Shown: one piece after another, positions 21,838 through 32,221 of the stretch
Layout of the letters: every line of letters starts with the position of its first letter
How positions within the stretch are numbered: the first letter of the stretch is position 1
Assembly (NCBI GenBank): GCA_037974335.1
Contig: CM075729.1
Coordinates: forward strand, 92,356,592-92,420,591
Reading direction: 5' to 3'
From: Prionace glauca
Taxonomy: Eukaryota; Chordata; Chondrichthyes; Carcharhiniformes; Carcharhinidae
Length of the DNA stretch: 64,000 bases
Notes under the pieces: generated by a model
What the model saw: the letters and a program-made list of their open reading frames with translations, nothing else
What the model was told of the DNA's origin: nothing
Databases searched by the model: none
Translations under genes and position numbers: made by a program

Positions 21838-23222
21838 AATATTATATAAAACTGTGGGATGTGTCAGTACAGGAGGTGGGACTGTGTGTCCATTATTATA
21901 TATTATATAAAACTGTGGGATGTGTCAGTACAGAAGGTGGGACTGTGTGTCCATTATTATATATTATATAAAACTGTGGGATGTGTCAGTACAGGAGGTG
22001 GGACTGTGTGTCCATTATTATATATTATATAAAACTGTGCGATGTGTCAGTACAGGAGGTGGGACTGTGTGTCCATTATTATATATTATATAAAACTGTG
22101 GGATGTGTCAGTACAGGAGGTGGGACTGTGTGTCCATTATTATATATTATATAAAACTGTGGGATGTGTCAGTACAGGAGGTGGGACTGTGTGTCCATTA
22201 TTATATATTATATAAAACTGTGCGATGTGTCAGTACAGGAGGTGGGACTGTGTGTCCATTATTATATATTATATAAAACTGTGGGATGTGTCAGTACAGG
22301 AGGTGGGACTGTGTGTCCATTATTATATATTATATAAAACTGTGGGATGTGTCAGTACAGGAGGTGGGACTGTGTGTCCATTATTATATATTATATAAAA
22401 CTGTGGGATGTGTCAGTACAGGAGGTGGGACTGTGTGTCCATTATTATATATTATATAAAACTGTGGGATGTGTCAGTACAGGAGGTGGGACTGTGTGTC
22501 CATTATTATATATTATATAAAACTGTGGGATGTGTCAGTACAGGAGGTGGGACTGTGTGTCCATTATTATATATTATATAAAACTGTGGGATGTGTCAGT
22601 ACAGGAGGTGGGACTGTGTGTCCATTATTATATATTATATAAAACTGTGGGATGTGTCAGTACAGGAGGTGGGACTGTGTGTCCATTATTATATATTATA
22701 TAAAACTGTGGGATGTGTCAGTACAGGAGGTGGGACTGTGTGTCCATTATTATATATTATATAAAACTGTGGGATGTGTCAGTACAGGAGGTGGGACTGT
22801 GTGTCCATTATTATATATTATATAAAACTGTGGGATGCGTCAGTACAGGAGGTGGGACTGTGTGTCCATTATTATATATTATATAAAACTGTGGGATGTG
22901 TCAGTACAGGAGGTGGGACTGTGTGTCCATTATTATATATTATATAAAACTGTGCGATGTGTCAGTACAGGAGGTGGTGCTGTGTGTCCATTATTATATA
23001 TTATATAAAACTGTGGGATGTGTCAGTACAGGAGGTGGGACTGTGTGTCCATTATTATATATTATATAAAACTGTGGGATGTGTCAGTACAGGAGGTGGG
23101 ACTGTGTGTCCATTATTATATATTATATAAAACTGTGGGATGTGTCAGTACAGGAGGTGGGACTGTGTGTCTATTATTATATATTATATAAAACTGTGGG
23201 ATGTGTCAGTACAGGAGGTGGT
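21838..23222. repeat. 61-bp minisatellite between V and J, about 23 units
   Basis: Units of 61 bases with the landmarks GGGATGTGTCAGTACAGGAG, GTGGGACTGTGTGTCCATTA and TTATATATTATATAAAACTG. Units are almost identical; recurrent variants are GTGCGATG for GTGGGATG and GGTGGTGC for GGTGGGAC. The array fills most of the 1.7 kb between V and J, and its last partial unit ends about 14 bases from the V nonamer. In each unit the - strand contains CACAGTC, one base from the heptamer CACAGTG, but no nonamer at 12 or 23 bases. It would be removed by V-J joining. Confidence 0.97.
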
Positions 23223-23236
23223 GCTGTGTGTATTGG

Positions 23237-23264
23237 GGTTTTTGTAAGGCTCTGTATCACTGTG
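23237..23264 (-). other. V recombination signal, 12-bp spacer
   Basis: Read on the - strand directly after the V: heptamer CACAGTG (23264-23258, consensus), 12-base spacer (23257-23246), nonamer ACAAAAACC (23245-23237, consensus). With the 23-spacer J this is the kappa arrangement. V and J are in the same orientation, so joining would delete the DNA between. Confidence 0.97.
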
Positions 23265-23563
23265 TAGAGGGTAGTTGCTATGCTGCTGACAGTAATAATC
23301 AGCGACATCCTCATTCTGTACATTGCTGATTGTCATGGTGAATCTTGTCCCAGATCCACTGCCGGTGAATCGGTCGGATACTCCTGTGAATCGAGATGTT
23401 GCATCATAGATCAGCAGAGCCGGTTTCTGTCCTTCTCGCTGTTGGTACCAACCCATATAACTGCCAACAGATTGACTGGTCGTACAGGTGATGGTGACGG
23501 ACTGGCCCAGGCTCACTGACACCACCGGGGGAGTCTGGGTCACGCTGATGTCTCCATTGATAC
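23265..23563 (-). CDS. Immunoglobulin light-chain V segment, kappa-like
   Basis: Second exon of the V gene. It begins after an acceptor ending CCTCAG (23564-23565) with GT completing the leader's last codon, then [12 protein letters not shown]... Counting from the mature aspartate, the landmarks fall on kappa positions: Cys23 (VTITC), Trp35 (GWYQQ), the FTGSGSGT framework 3 stretch, ADYYC with Cys88, and CDR3 beginning QQ with Pro95 (QQHSNYPL). No insertions or deletions against that numbering are needed. The exon is open and ends on a whole codon at the recombination signal. It is germline (unjoined). Kappa (shark type III / NS4) is the best assignment; sigma is the alternative. Fitness for expression is inferred from intact frame, signals and TATA box. 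Confidence 0.96.
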
Positions 23564-23748
23564 CTGAGGATAATAGAGAAACAGAGTGAAGTAAGAACTG
23601 TCACAGAAAGAGGCTGTACAATGAGATATTGTTGGAGACACTGACTGTTCCTCTCCTTTCAGCATTTTCCCTTCAATCACAAGTCAGGAGAATTGGATTG
23701 AAATGGAGAGCAGGGAAATATTCAAGGTGGAAGGAGAGAGATTTGTAC
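23564..23748 (-). other. Leader-V intron, 185 bp
   Basis: Starts GTACAA after the leader exon and ends TTATCCTCAG before the V exon. The length is usual for Ig V genes. Confidence 0.9.
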
Positions 23749-23797
23749 CTGCGATGCAGAATGCCAGAGGCCAGAGCAGCTGGATGGCTGAAATCAT
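23749..23797 (-). CDS. Immunoglobulin V leader exon
   Basis: ATG at 23797-23795. It encodes MISAIQLLWPLAFCIA plus the first base of the next codon: a short signal peptide with a hydrophobic core (LLWPLAFCI) that sends the light chain into the ER. The exon is 49 bases, the usual size, and the split codon is completed by the V exon to glycine. The start is chosen because it is the first ATG after the TATA box and gives a proper signal peptide in phase with V. Confidence 0.95.
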
Positions 23798-23856
23798 GGT
23801 GTGTGCTCGTGTCCCTGTGCCTGGTTACTGATAAACTCTCCCTTCACTGGGCTCTG

Positions 23857-23866
23857 CTTTATAAAG
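23857..23866 (-). promoter_or_regulatory. TATA box of the light-chain promoter
   Basis: CTTTATAAAG (a palindrome) about 60 bases upstream of the leader ATG, which would give a 5' UTR of about 30 bases. No perfect Ig octamer (ATTTGCAT or ATGCAAAT) is seen further upstream; the nearest is ATTTACAA at about 23910-23918, six of eight matches. Confidence 0.7.
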
Positions 23867-23935
23867 CTGCAGCCTGTGAGAGTCTCACTGCCTGTTCCTC
23901 AGTTTGTAAATGGTCTGACCCAGAGAAACCACGTC

Positions 23936-24355
23936 AGCACCTTTCACTTCCTCTTCTTCTCTCTCCCTCCTTGTCTGCCTCTCTCACTCTATCAATATCC
24001 CTCCATCACTCGCCATCTCTCTCTCCCTCTTAATATCTGCCCCTCAATCTCTGCCTCACATTCTCACAGTTTCTGTCTCTCAGTCTCTGTATCTCTCAGT
24101 CTTTCAACATCTGCCCCTCAGTTACTGTCTCGAGCAGTCTCACGACATCTGTCCCTCGGTCTCTTTCTCTCACTCTCCGTACATTTGTCTCTCAGTCTCA
24201 GTCTTGCTCAGTCCCTCCATATCTATTCGTCAGTGTCTGCCCCTCAGTCTCTCTCTGTCTGTCTCCCTGTCTTTCTCTCTCTCCTCTGATCTCTTTCTCT
24301 ACCACTCTTTCTGTCTCTCTTCCTCTCTCACACTCTTTCTCAGTTGTTCTTCTGT
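23936..24355. repeat. CT-rich low-complexity tract upstream of the V promoter
   Basis: Long run of TCTCTCTCCCTC, CTCAGTCTCTG and similar words. Open frames of 70-160 residues here are low-complexity by-products. The reversed equivalent (GAGA-rich) begins to appear at 63880-64000. Confidence 0.9.
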
Positions 24356-24359
24356 CTAT

Positions 24360-25160
24360 TCATTTCCCCAGATGAGGCACCATCCTCCTGGTCTCCACTC
24401 TGTCAGTCCCCTCACAATCTGATATGTTTCAGTAAGATCACCTCTCATTCTTCTAAACTCCAATGGATTCAGGCCCAACCTGTCCAACTTTTCTTCATGA
24501 GGTAACCCCTCACCCCAGGAATGTGTCGGGTGAATCTTCTCTGAACTGCTTCTAACACAATGATGTCCTTTTACCAATAAGGAGACCTAAACTGTACACA
24601 GTATTCCAGATGTGGTCTCACCAAGACCCTGTACAGCTGCAGTAAAACTTCCCTATTTTTATATTCCATTCTCCTTGTAATAAACTCCAACATTCCATTT
24701 GTTTTCCGAATCACTTGCTGGAGCTGCAGACGAACTTGTTGTGATTGATGTCCCAGGACAGTCAGATCCCTCTGTAGCACCGAGTTGTACAATCTCTCTC
24801 CATTTCAATAGTTTACTGCTTTTCTATTCTTCCTGCCAAAGTGGGACATTTACCCAGGTTGTATTCCAAATGTTTAGCCACTCATTTCTCTTGTCTCTAT
24901 CCCTTTGCAGACTCTCTACCTCCTCTTGATAACTTACTTTTCCCACTGATCTTAGTGTCACTGGGACATGAGTTCCATTCACTCCCTTTATCCAAGTCAT
25001 TGATATGGATTGTGAATAGTTGTGGTCCCAGCACTAATTGTTCCAGAACTCCACTAATTACAGCTTCCAAACCCCAAAACAATCATTTATCTGGTTTCTG
25101 TGAACCAACCAGTCTCCTTTCAATGCTAATATGTTACCCACACCATCAGATCATATCTTT
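24360..25160 (-). mobile_element. LINE C copy, duplicated in inverted form at 61990-62850
   Basis: RT pieces on the - strand: LGPQLFTIHINDLDKG (about 25050), QRDLTVLGHQSQQVRLQLQQV (24780), [22 protein letters not shown] (24650), RLGLNPLEFRRMRGDLTETY (24480). Frames are broken. The + strand piece at 61990-62850 matches it word for word in order, including the sequence beyond the LINE's end, so the two are one insertion copied by duplication and not two insertions. Confidence 0.85.
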
Positions 25161-25171
25161 TGTCATAACAT

Positions 25172-26370
25172 TTGATGTTTTTAAAGTTTATTTATTAGTT
25201 ACAAGTGAGCTTACATTAACACGAAGGTCGGCGGTGTTGTGGATGGTCTGGAAGGATGTCAAAAGTTGCAGCAGGACATAAATAGGATGCAGGAATGGGC
25301 GGAGAAGTGGCAGATGGACTTCAACGCGGATAAATGTGTAGTAGTCCATTTCGGCAGAACCAACGGGAGGAACGAGTACACTATTAAGGGCAGGGGTCTT
25401 AGTAGCGTTGAAGAGCAGAAGGATCTCGGGGTCCGGGTTCACAGGACTCTTAAATCGGCCTCGCAGGTGGAGGAGGTGGTCAAGAAGGCGTATGGTGTAC
25501 TGGCCTTCATTAATCGAGGGATTGAGTTTAGGAGTCGGGAGGTAATGCTGCAACTTTACAGGACCCTCGTCAGGCCTCATTTGGAGTACTGTGCGCAGTT
25601 CTGGTCGCCTCACTATAGGAAAGACATAGAAGCTATTGAAAGGGTGCAGAGGAGATTTACAAGGATGTTGCCTGGACTGGGAGGCATGCCTTATGAAGAT
25701 AGGTTGAGGGAGCTGGGACTCTTTTCCCTGGAGAGGCGAAGGTTGAGAGGCGACCTGATAGAAGTTTATAAAATGTTGAGAGGAATAGATAGGGTGGACT
25801 ATCAGAGGCTATTTCCCCAGGTTGAAATGGTCGCTACGAGAGGACACAGATTTAAGGTGCGGGGAAGGAAGTACAGAGGTGATGTTAGGGGTAAGTTTTT
25901 CACTCAGAGGGTAGTGAGTGATTGGAATCGGCTGCCGTCGTCGGTGGTGGAGGCGAACTCGCTGGGGTCTTTTAAAAGACTTCTGGATGAGTATATGGGG
26001 TTTAATGGGATTGGGGGTTATAGATAGGTCTATAGATTGGTGGGGTTGATGCGATCGGCGCAACTCGAGGGCCGAAGGGCCTGTTTGTGCTGTAATGTTC
26101 TATGTTCTATGTTCTATGTAACACTGCAATGAAGTTACAGTGAAAATCTCCTAGTTGCCACGCTGCGCTCAGAGGGAGAATTTAACATGGCCAATGCACT
26201 TAACCAGCATGTCTTTGGATTGTGGGAGGAAACCAGAGCACCCAGAGGAGACCCACGCAGACACGGGGAGAAACATACAAACTCCACACAGACAGTGACC
26301 CAAACCGGGAATCGAAGCTGGGTCCCTGGCACAGCGAGGCATCAGTGCCAACTACCGTGCCACTGAACTT
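25172..26370 (-). mobile_element. V-SINE, split by a CR1 LINE
   Basis: The right piece (26119-26370) reads on the - strand as tRNA-like head (GTGGCACGGTAGTTGGCACTG), V-SINE core (CTGTGTGGAGTTTGTATGTT, GGGTGCTCTGGTTTCC) and onward; the left piece (25172-25222) is its 3' end, with AATAAATAAACTTTAAA. It is not present in the inverted copy of this region near 61850-62000. Confidence 0.88.
25223..26118 (+). mobile_element. CR1 LINE, 5'-truncated, open frame, inserted in the V-SINE
   Basis: An open frame of 262 residues (25239-26027) gives the RT C-terminal third: [107 protein letters not shown]; then GGGCCGAAGGGCCTGT and three GTTCTAT units. The target duplication TAACAC flanks it (25217-25222 and 26119-26124). 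No stop interrupts the frame, so it is recent. Confidence 0.95.
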
Positions 26371-26399
26371 TAAACTTTAAACTTTAAAATATATAAATA

Positions 26400-26900
26400 A
26401 ACACCCTCCAATAGGGACCAGTAAGCCTTGGAGTCACACAAGTGTTGTTCCAACAATCCCCCTGACCTCACTGTGCTCCAGCTCCCTCCATGGTGTCACC
26501 CCTTCCTAACTCTGCGTCCTGCTGTACATTCTCATTCCTTCCCTCACCTTCCATCTTCTGATTCTGCTCTCCTGCCCATCGCTGCTTCCTTCATCCCACC
26601 ACTGACAGCAGAACCTTCAGACACCCAGGCCCTGCACCCTGATCTCGCATTCTTAATCCCTCCTCCTCTGCATGTCTCTCTCCCCATCAAACTCCATCCT
26701 TTCACTCTTCCTAAAGACCCCAGCCCTTCCTCCTATTCCTCTGACTGCAACTCTGAAACATCTTTAGCTGTGTTGTGCAATGAGGTGCTATATAAATTCA
26801 GATTCTTTGTGGATTTCGGGTTGAGCAGATTTGGCCACAGTGGTGAAGGTTCCTGCAGTCAAATATCCTGCTGACAGGATCCAGATTTTAACACACACAA
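26400..26900. repeat. Part of the left arm of a large inverted duplication
   Basis: Reverse complement of about 60880-61330 and 61555-61850 in the same order. Shared landmarks: TACTGGTCCCTATTGGAGG, GAACAACACTTG, GGATCCTGTCAGC and CTGAATTTATATAGCACC. No gene seen. Confidence 0.85.
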
Positions 26901-28274
26901 TGGGGCATCGAGTAATATAGGAATTTTTTTAAAGTTTATTTGTTTGTGGGGTGTGTGCGTCAGTGGCTATGTTAACATTTATTACCATTTCTTAATTGTC
27001 CTTGAGGGGGTGGTGGTGGTGAGCTGCCTTCTTGAACCGCGGCAGACCATTTGGTGTAGGTATACCCTCAGTGCTGTTAGGGAGGGAGGCCCAGGACTTT
27101 TACCCAGCAGCAGTGAAGGAGCGGTGATATATTTCCAAATCAGGATGTTGAGTGACTTGGAGGGGAACCTCCAGGTGATGGTGTTCCCCGGGATCTGCTG
27201 CTTTTGCCTTTACAGATGAACTGGTCAGTGGTTTCGAAGGTGCTGCCTCAGGAAACTTGGTGAATTCATGCAGGGCATCTTGTAGATAGTACACACGGCT
27301 GCCAATGTTTGAAGGTGGTGGAATGTTTGTGGAAGGAGTGCCAATCAGCTGGGGCTGCTCTGTTCTGGATGATGGCAGTTTCCTTGAGAGTTCTTGGAAC
27401 CGCATTCTTCCAGGCAAGTGGAAAGTATTCCATCACACAACTAACTTGTGCATTGTAGATGGTGGACAGGCTTTGGGGAGTTAGGAGGTGGGTTACTCTT
27501 CACAGTATTCCTCACTACTGACCTATTGTTGTACCATAGTGTTTATATGACTCGTCCAGTTAAATTTCTAGTCAATCGTAACCACCAGAATGTTTAAAGT
27601 GGAGGATTTAGTGAGGTAATGCCATTGAATGTCAAGGGGAGATGTTAAAATTCTCTTTTGTTGGAGATAGTCATTGCTTGCCACTTCTGTGGTATTATTG
27701 TTATTTGCCAGTTGTCAGTCCAAGTCTGGATATTGTCCAGGTCTTGCTGCATTTGGATATGGACTGCTTCAGTATCTGAGGAGTTGTGAACAGTGCTGAA
27801 CATTGTGCAATCATTGGCGAACATTCCCACTTCTGACCTTATGATGGAGGGAAGGTTATTGATTAAGCAGCTGAAGATTCTTGAGTCTAGGACACTGAGG
27901 AATTTGTGCAGTGATGTCCTGGGGCAATCTCTAATTGAAATCCTATAACCACAACCACCTTCCTTTGTGCTGGCTATGATTTCAACCAGCAGAGACTTTG
28001 CCCCCTGATTCCCTTTGATTCCAACTGGGGCTCCTTAGGAAAATAGAAACATAGAAAATCTACAGCACACTACAGGCCCTTCGGCCCACAAAGCTGTGCC
28101 GAACATGTCCCTACCTTAGAGATTACTAGGCTTACCTATAACCCTCTATCTTACAAAGTTCCATGTCCTTATCTAAAAGTCTCTTAAAAGACTCTATCAA
28201 ATCCGCCTCCACCACCGTTGCCGGCAGCCCATTCCACACGCCAACCGGTCTCTGAGTGAAAAACTCACCCCTGT

Positions 28275-29158
28275 ATGTGGTGAGGGACTCCAGTAGTGTT
28301 TCAGGGGATTTTACTTGTAAGAAGTGTGTTAGAATACAGCTTCTGGAGGAGCGTGTAAAGGAGTTGGAGGTGGAAGTAGAGGAGCTCCGCAAAATTCGGG
28401 ATGCAGAGGTGGACATTGATAGGAGTTATAAGGAGTTAGTCACTCCTAGAAACCAGTCTTGGGTCACTGCCAAAAGGAGGGGAAAGAAGCAAGAGGGGGG
28501 AAAATCCCCTGGGGCTGTTCCCCTCCAAAATAGGTTTTCGGTCCTGGAGGCTACAGTTGAGGAGGAAACAACTGGGGATAGCCAAAGGGAGCAGGTCTCT
28601 GGGGATGAGCCTATTGTAAAATCTCAGATGGTTAGGGGTTGCAAAAGATTAGGACTTGTGATTGGGGACTCCACCGTTAAAGGGACGGATAGGAGAGTCG
28701 GTAGCAATGATAGGGACTCAGGGCTGGTGTGTTGCCTACCAGGGGCTGGGGTCCGGGATGTATCAGAGAGGATATTCAAGACTCTCAGGGGAGAGGGAAA
28801 TCAACCCCAAGTTATAATTCATGTGGGGACGCATGATATAGGGAGGCTAAGGGAAGGGGATATTAAGCAGAGATTCATGGAGTTGGGGTGGAAGCTAAAG
28901 GCCAAGTCAGACAGAGTGGTTATCTCTGGACTCTTGCCTGTGCCACGGGATTGTTTAGAGAGGAATAGAGAGAGGGAAAGTTTGAACTCGTGGCTGAGGG
29001 GATGGTGCAGGAGGGAGGGGTTCAAGTACTTGAGCAATTGGGGCTCGTTCTGGGGAAGATGGGACCTCTATAAGAGGGATGGGATACACTTGAACCAGAG
29101 GGGAACAAATATCCTGGGGGGTAAATTTGTGAAGGTTATGCGGAGTGGTTTATACTGA
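28275..29158 (+). CDS. CR1 ORF1 protein with coiled coil and esterase domain
   Basis: The frame runs to a stop at 29156-29158. The N-terminal part has a CxxC pair (FTCKKC) and a leucine-rich coiled coil (LLEERVKELEVEVEELRKI, 28340-28400). From 28650 there is an SGNH/GDSL-type hydrolase domain: block I GDS in LVIGDSTVKG (catalytic serine), a glycine-rich CLPGAGVRDV, block III as GTHD where the family usually has GTND, and block V DGIHLNQRG with the catalytic Asp and His. CR1 ORF1 esterases bind RNA and lipid-like substrates and act with ORF2 in retrotransposition. The first ATG in frame (28256) lies in the flanking element, so the true start has probably been cut off. No stop inside. Confidence 0.88.
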
Positions 29159-29259
29159 TTCAGAGGGGGGGTGGGATCCTGGGTAGAGGGGGTGAAAGTG
29201 AGGGGGGCATAGATGGGGACTGCAATGCACGGCATTGTGGGGGTGGGGCGGAGCAGGGT

Positions 29260-32018
29260 TTGAAATGCATATACTTCAATGCGAGGAGTATTCGCAATAA
29301 GGTGGATGAACTTGCAGCGTGGACCAGTACCTGGGACTTTGATGTTGTGGCCATTTCAGAGACTTGGATAGAGCAGGGTCAGGAATGGATGTTGCAGGTC
29401 CCGGGGTACAAATGCTTTAGTCGGAGTAAAGAAGGAGGTAGAAGGGGGGGTGGGGTAGCATTATTGGTCAAGGACTGTATCACAGTGTCAGAGAGGAAGT
29501 TTGATGAGGACTTGTCTGTTGAGGTAGTATGGGTGGAGATTAGAAATAGGAGAGGAGAGGTCACCCTGTTGGGAGTCTTTTATAGACCTCCAAAAAGTTC
29601 TAGAGAGGTTGAGGAAAGGATTGCGGAGACGATCCTTGTTAGGAGTGAAAGTAATAGGGTAATTGTTATGGGGGACTTTAACTTTACTCATGTTGATTGG
29701 AATTGCTATAGCTCTAGCTTGTTAGAGGGGTCAGTTTTTGTTCAAAGTGTGCAGGAAGGTTTTTTGTCTCAGTATGTAGATAGGCCGACTAGAGGTGAGG
29801 CTATATTGGATTTGGTGCTGGGTAATGAGCCAGACCAGGTGCTAGACTTGGAAGTTGGTGTGCATTTTGGGGATAGTGACCACAATTCGATTACGTTCAC
29901 CTTAGTGATGGAAAGGGATAGGCATGAACCTCGGATCAGTAGTTTCAGCTGGGGGAAGGGTAATTATGAGGCTATTAGGAGAGAATTAGGAAGCATTGCT
30001 TGGACTAGGAGATTACAGGGACTGGGAACATCCGAGATGTGGAGATTTTTCAAGGAGCAGCTATTGCGGGTCTGTGATAGGTATATCCCTGTCAGGAAAG
30101 GAGGATTTGGTAGGCCCAGGGAACCGTGGTGCACTAAAAAAGTTGATTCGTTGGTTAGGAAGAAAAAGGAGGCTTATGTTTGGATGAGGCTTGAGGGCTC
30201 AGGTAGTGCATTTAGATTGGCTAGGAGGGAGTTGAAGAGGGAGTTAAGAAGGGCTAAAAGAGGACATGAGATGACTTTGGCTGATTGGATTAAGGAGAAC
30301 CCTAAGGCGTTTTACAGGTATGTCAAGAACAGAAGGTTGGTTAGGGCAAGATTAGGGCCAGTTACAGACAGTAGAGAGAAGTTGTGTGTGGAACCGGAGG
30401 ATATTGGAGAGGCGTTGAACCAATATTTCTCTTCGGTGTTCACGCAAGGGGACATGAATGTAGCTGAGGAGGACACTGGGGTGCAGGGATGTAAAATAGA
30501 TAGTATTGCAGTTGATACGGGGGATGTGCTGGATATTTTAGAGGGTTTGAAAATAGATAAGTCCCCTGGTCCGGATGGGATTTACCCTAGGATTCTTTGG
30601 GAGGCAAGAGAGGTGATTGCGAAGCCTCTGGCTCTGATCTTCAGGTCGTCGTTGGTCTCTGGTATAGTACCGGAAGATTGGAGGACAGCAAATGTTGTCC
30701 CATTGTTTAAGAAGGGGAGAAGAGACTTCCCTAGGAATTATAGACCGGTGAGTCTTACTTCTGTGGTGGGTAAGGTTTTGGAAAGGATTATTAGAGACAG
30801 GATTTATAGTTATTTGGAGAGTAATGAGTTGATTAGAGACAGTCAGCATGGTTTGTAGCGGGTAGGTCATGCCTTAGTAACCTTATCGAGTTCTTTGAGA
30901 AAGTGACCAAAGAGGTGGATAGGGGTAAGGCAGTTGATGTGGTGTATATGGATTTTAGCAAGGCGTTTGATAAGGTTCACCATGGTACGCTTCTGCAGAA
31001 AACGCAGATGTATGGGATTGGGGGTGATCTAGGTAATTGGATCAGGAATTGGCTAGCAGATAGGAGGCAGAGGGTGGTGGTTGATGGTAAATATTCGTCA
31101 TGGAGTTCGGTTACGAGTGGTGTGCCTCAGGGATCTGTTTTGGGGCCACTGCTGTTTGTAATTTTTATTAATGATCTGGATGAGGGTATAGTTGGGTGGA
31201 TTAGTAAGTTTGCTGATGACACCAAAGTAGGAGGTGTGGTAGATTGTGAGGAAGGGTGTCATAGTTTGCAGGGTGACTTAGAAAGGTTGCAGAGCTGGGC
31301 TGTGAGGTGGCAGATGGAGTTTAATGTGGAGAAGTGTGAGGTAATTCATTTCGGTAGGAATAACAGATGTGTTGAGTATAGGGCTAACGGGAGGACTTTG
31401 AATAGTGTGGAGGAGCAGAGGGATCTAGGTGTATGTGTACATAGATCCCTGAAAGTTGGGAATCAAGTAGATAAGGTTGTTAAGAAGGCATACGGTGTCT
31501 TGGCGTTTATTGGTAGGGGGATTGAATTTAAGAGTCGCAGCGTCATGATGCAACTGTACACAACTCTGGTGCGGCCGCACTTGGAGTTTTGTGTGCAGTT
31601 CTGGTCCCCACATTACAGGAAGGATGTGGAGGCTTTGGAGAGGGTGCAGAGGAGGTTTACCAGGATGTTGCCTGGTATGGAGGGGAGATCCTATGAGGAG
31701 AGACTGAGAGATTTGGGGTTGTTTTCGCTGGAAAGAAGGCGGCTAAGAGGGGACCTTATTGAAACATATAAGATGATTAGAGGTTTAGACAGGGGAGATA
31801 GTGATAGCCTTTTTCCTGGGATGGAGAAAGCTAGCACGAGGGGGCACGACTTTAAATTAAGGGGGGGTAGTTATAGGACTGATGTCAGGGGTAGGTTCTT
31901 TACCCAGAGGGTGGTGAGGGACTGGAATGCCCTGCCAGCTGCAGTTGTAAATGCGCCTAGTTTGGGGGCGTTTAAGAGATCTGTAGATAGGTTTATGGAC
32001 GAAAAGGGATTGGTTTAG
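29260..32018 (+). pseudogene. CR1 ORF2 protein (endonuclease plus reverse transcriptase), one frame break
   Basis: Endonuclease: CIYFNARSIRNKVDEL, the catalytic Glu in ISETWIEQGQEW, FYRPPKSSR, GDFNFTHVDWN, DLVLG, and SDHNSITF. Linker: RRAKRGHEMTLADWIKENPKAFYRYV. Reverse transcriptase: [39 protein letters not shown]; then [33 protein letters not shown], and the C-terminal FFTQRVV-DWNALPAAVV. The upstream frame (29260-30858) ends because a run of four T in sister copies (CATGGTTTTGTAGCGG) is three T here, at about 30850-30855; the downstream frame (to 32018) is open. Near 0 other lesions are visible, so the copy is young. Confidence 0.92.
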
Positions 32019-32221
32019 GCTAGTGGGTCATTGTTTTGTAACTGGTCGGCGCAACATCGTGGGCCGAAGGGCCTGTTCTGCGCTGTAATGTTCTATGTTC
32101 TATGTTCTGTCATCTCCTCTGTACCTACTCCCCAGCACCTTAAACCTGTGTCCTCTTGTGGCAACCATTTCAGCCCTGGGAAAAAGCCTCTGACTGTCCA
32201 TTCGATCAATACCTCTCAACA

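Larger units (their letters stand above)
28275..32106 (+). mobile_element. Nearly full-length CR1 LINE, group A
   Basis: About 3.8 kb, with both CR1 proteins and the 3' heptamer tail (ATGTTCTATGTTC). It lies inside the - strand CR1, with CTGT at both edges (28271-28274, 32107-32110). Only the 5' UTR and probably the first codons of ORF1 are missing. It is the longest LINE in the window and the closest to an active one; ORF2 has a single visible frame break. Confidence 0.93.

Noticed and set aside
21838-23222. Regular repeat-spacer look, possible CRISPR array
   Set aside because: The 61-bp units are contiguous with no unique spacers, and the genome is vertebrate.
23184-23543. 119-residue ATG-started frame over the V exon
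   Set aside because: Its ATG is inside framework 1 and its end reads through the recombination signal into the minisatellite. The real exon limits are given by the acceptor and the heptamer.
23801-24422. Serine/leucine-rich open frames upstream of V
   Set aside because: Products of CT-rich low-complexity sequence.
28256-28274. ATG of the ORF1 frame at 28256
   Set aside because: It lies in the flanking antisense CR1, outside the inserted element.
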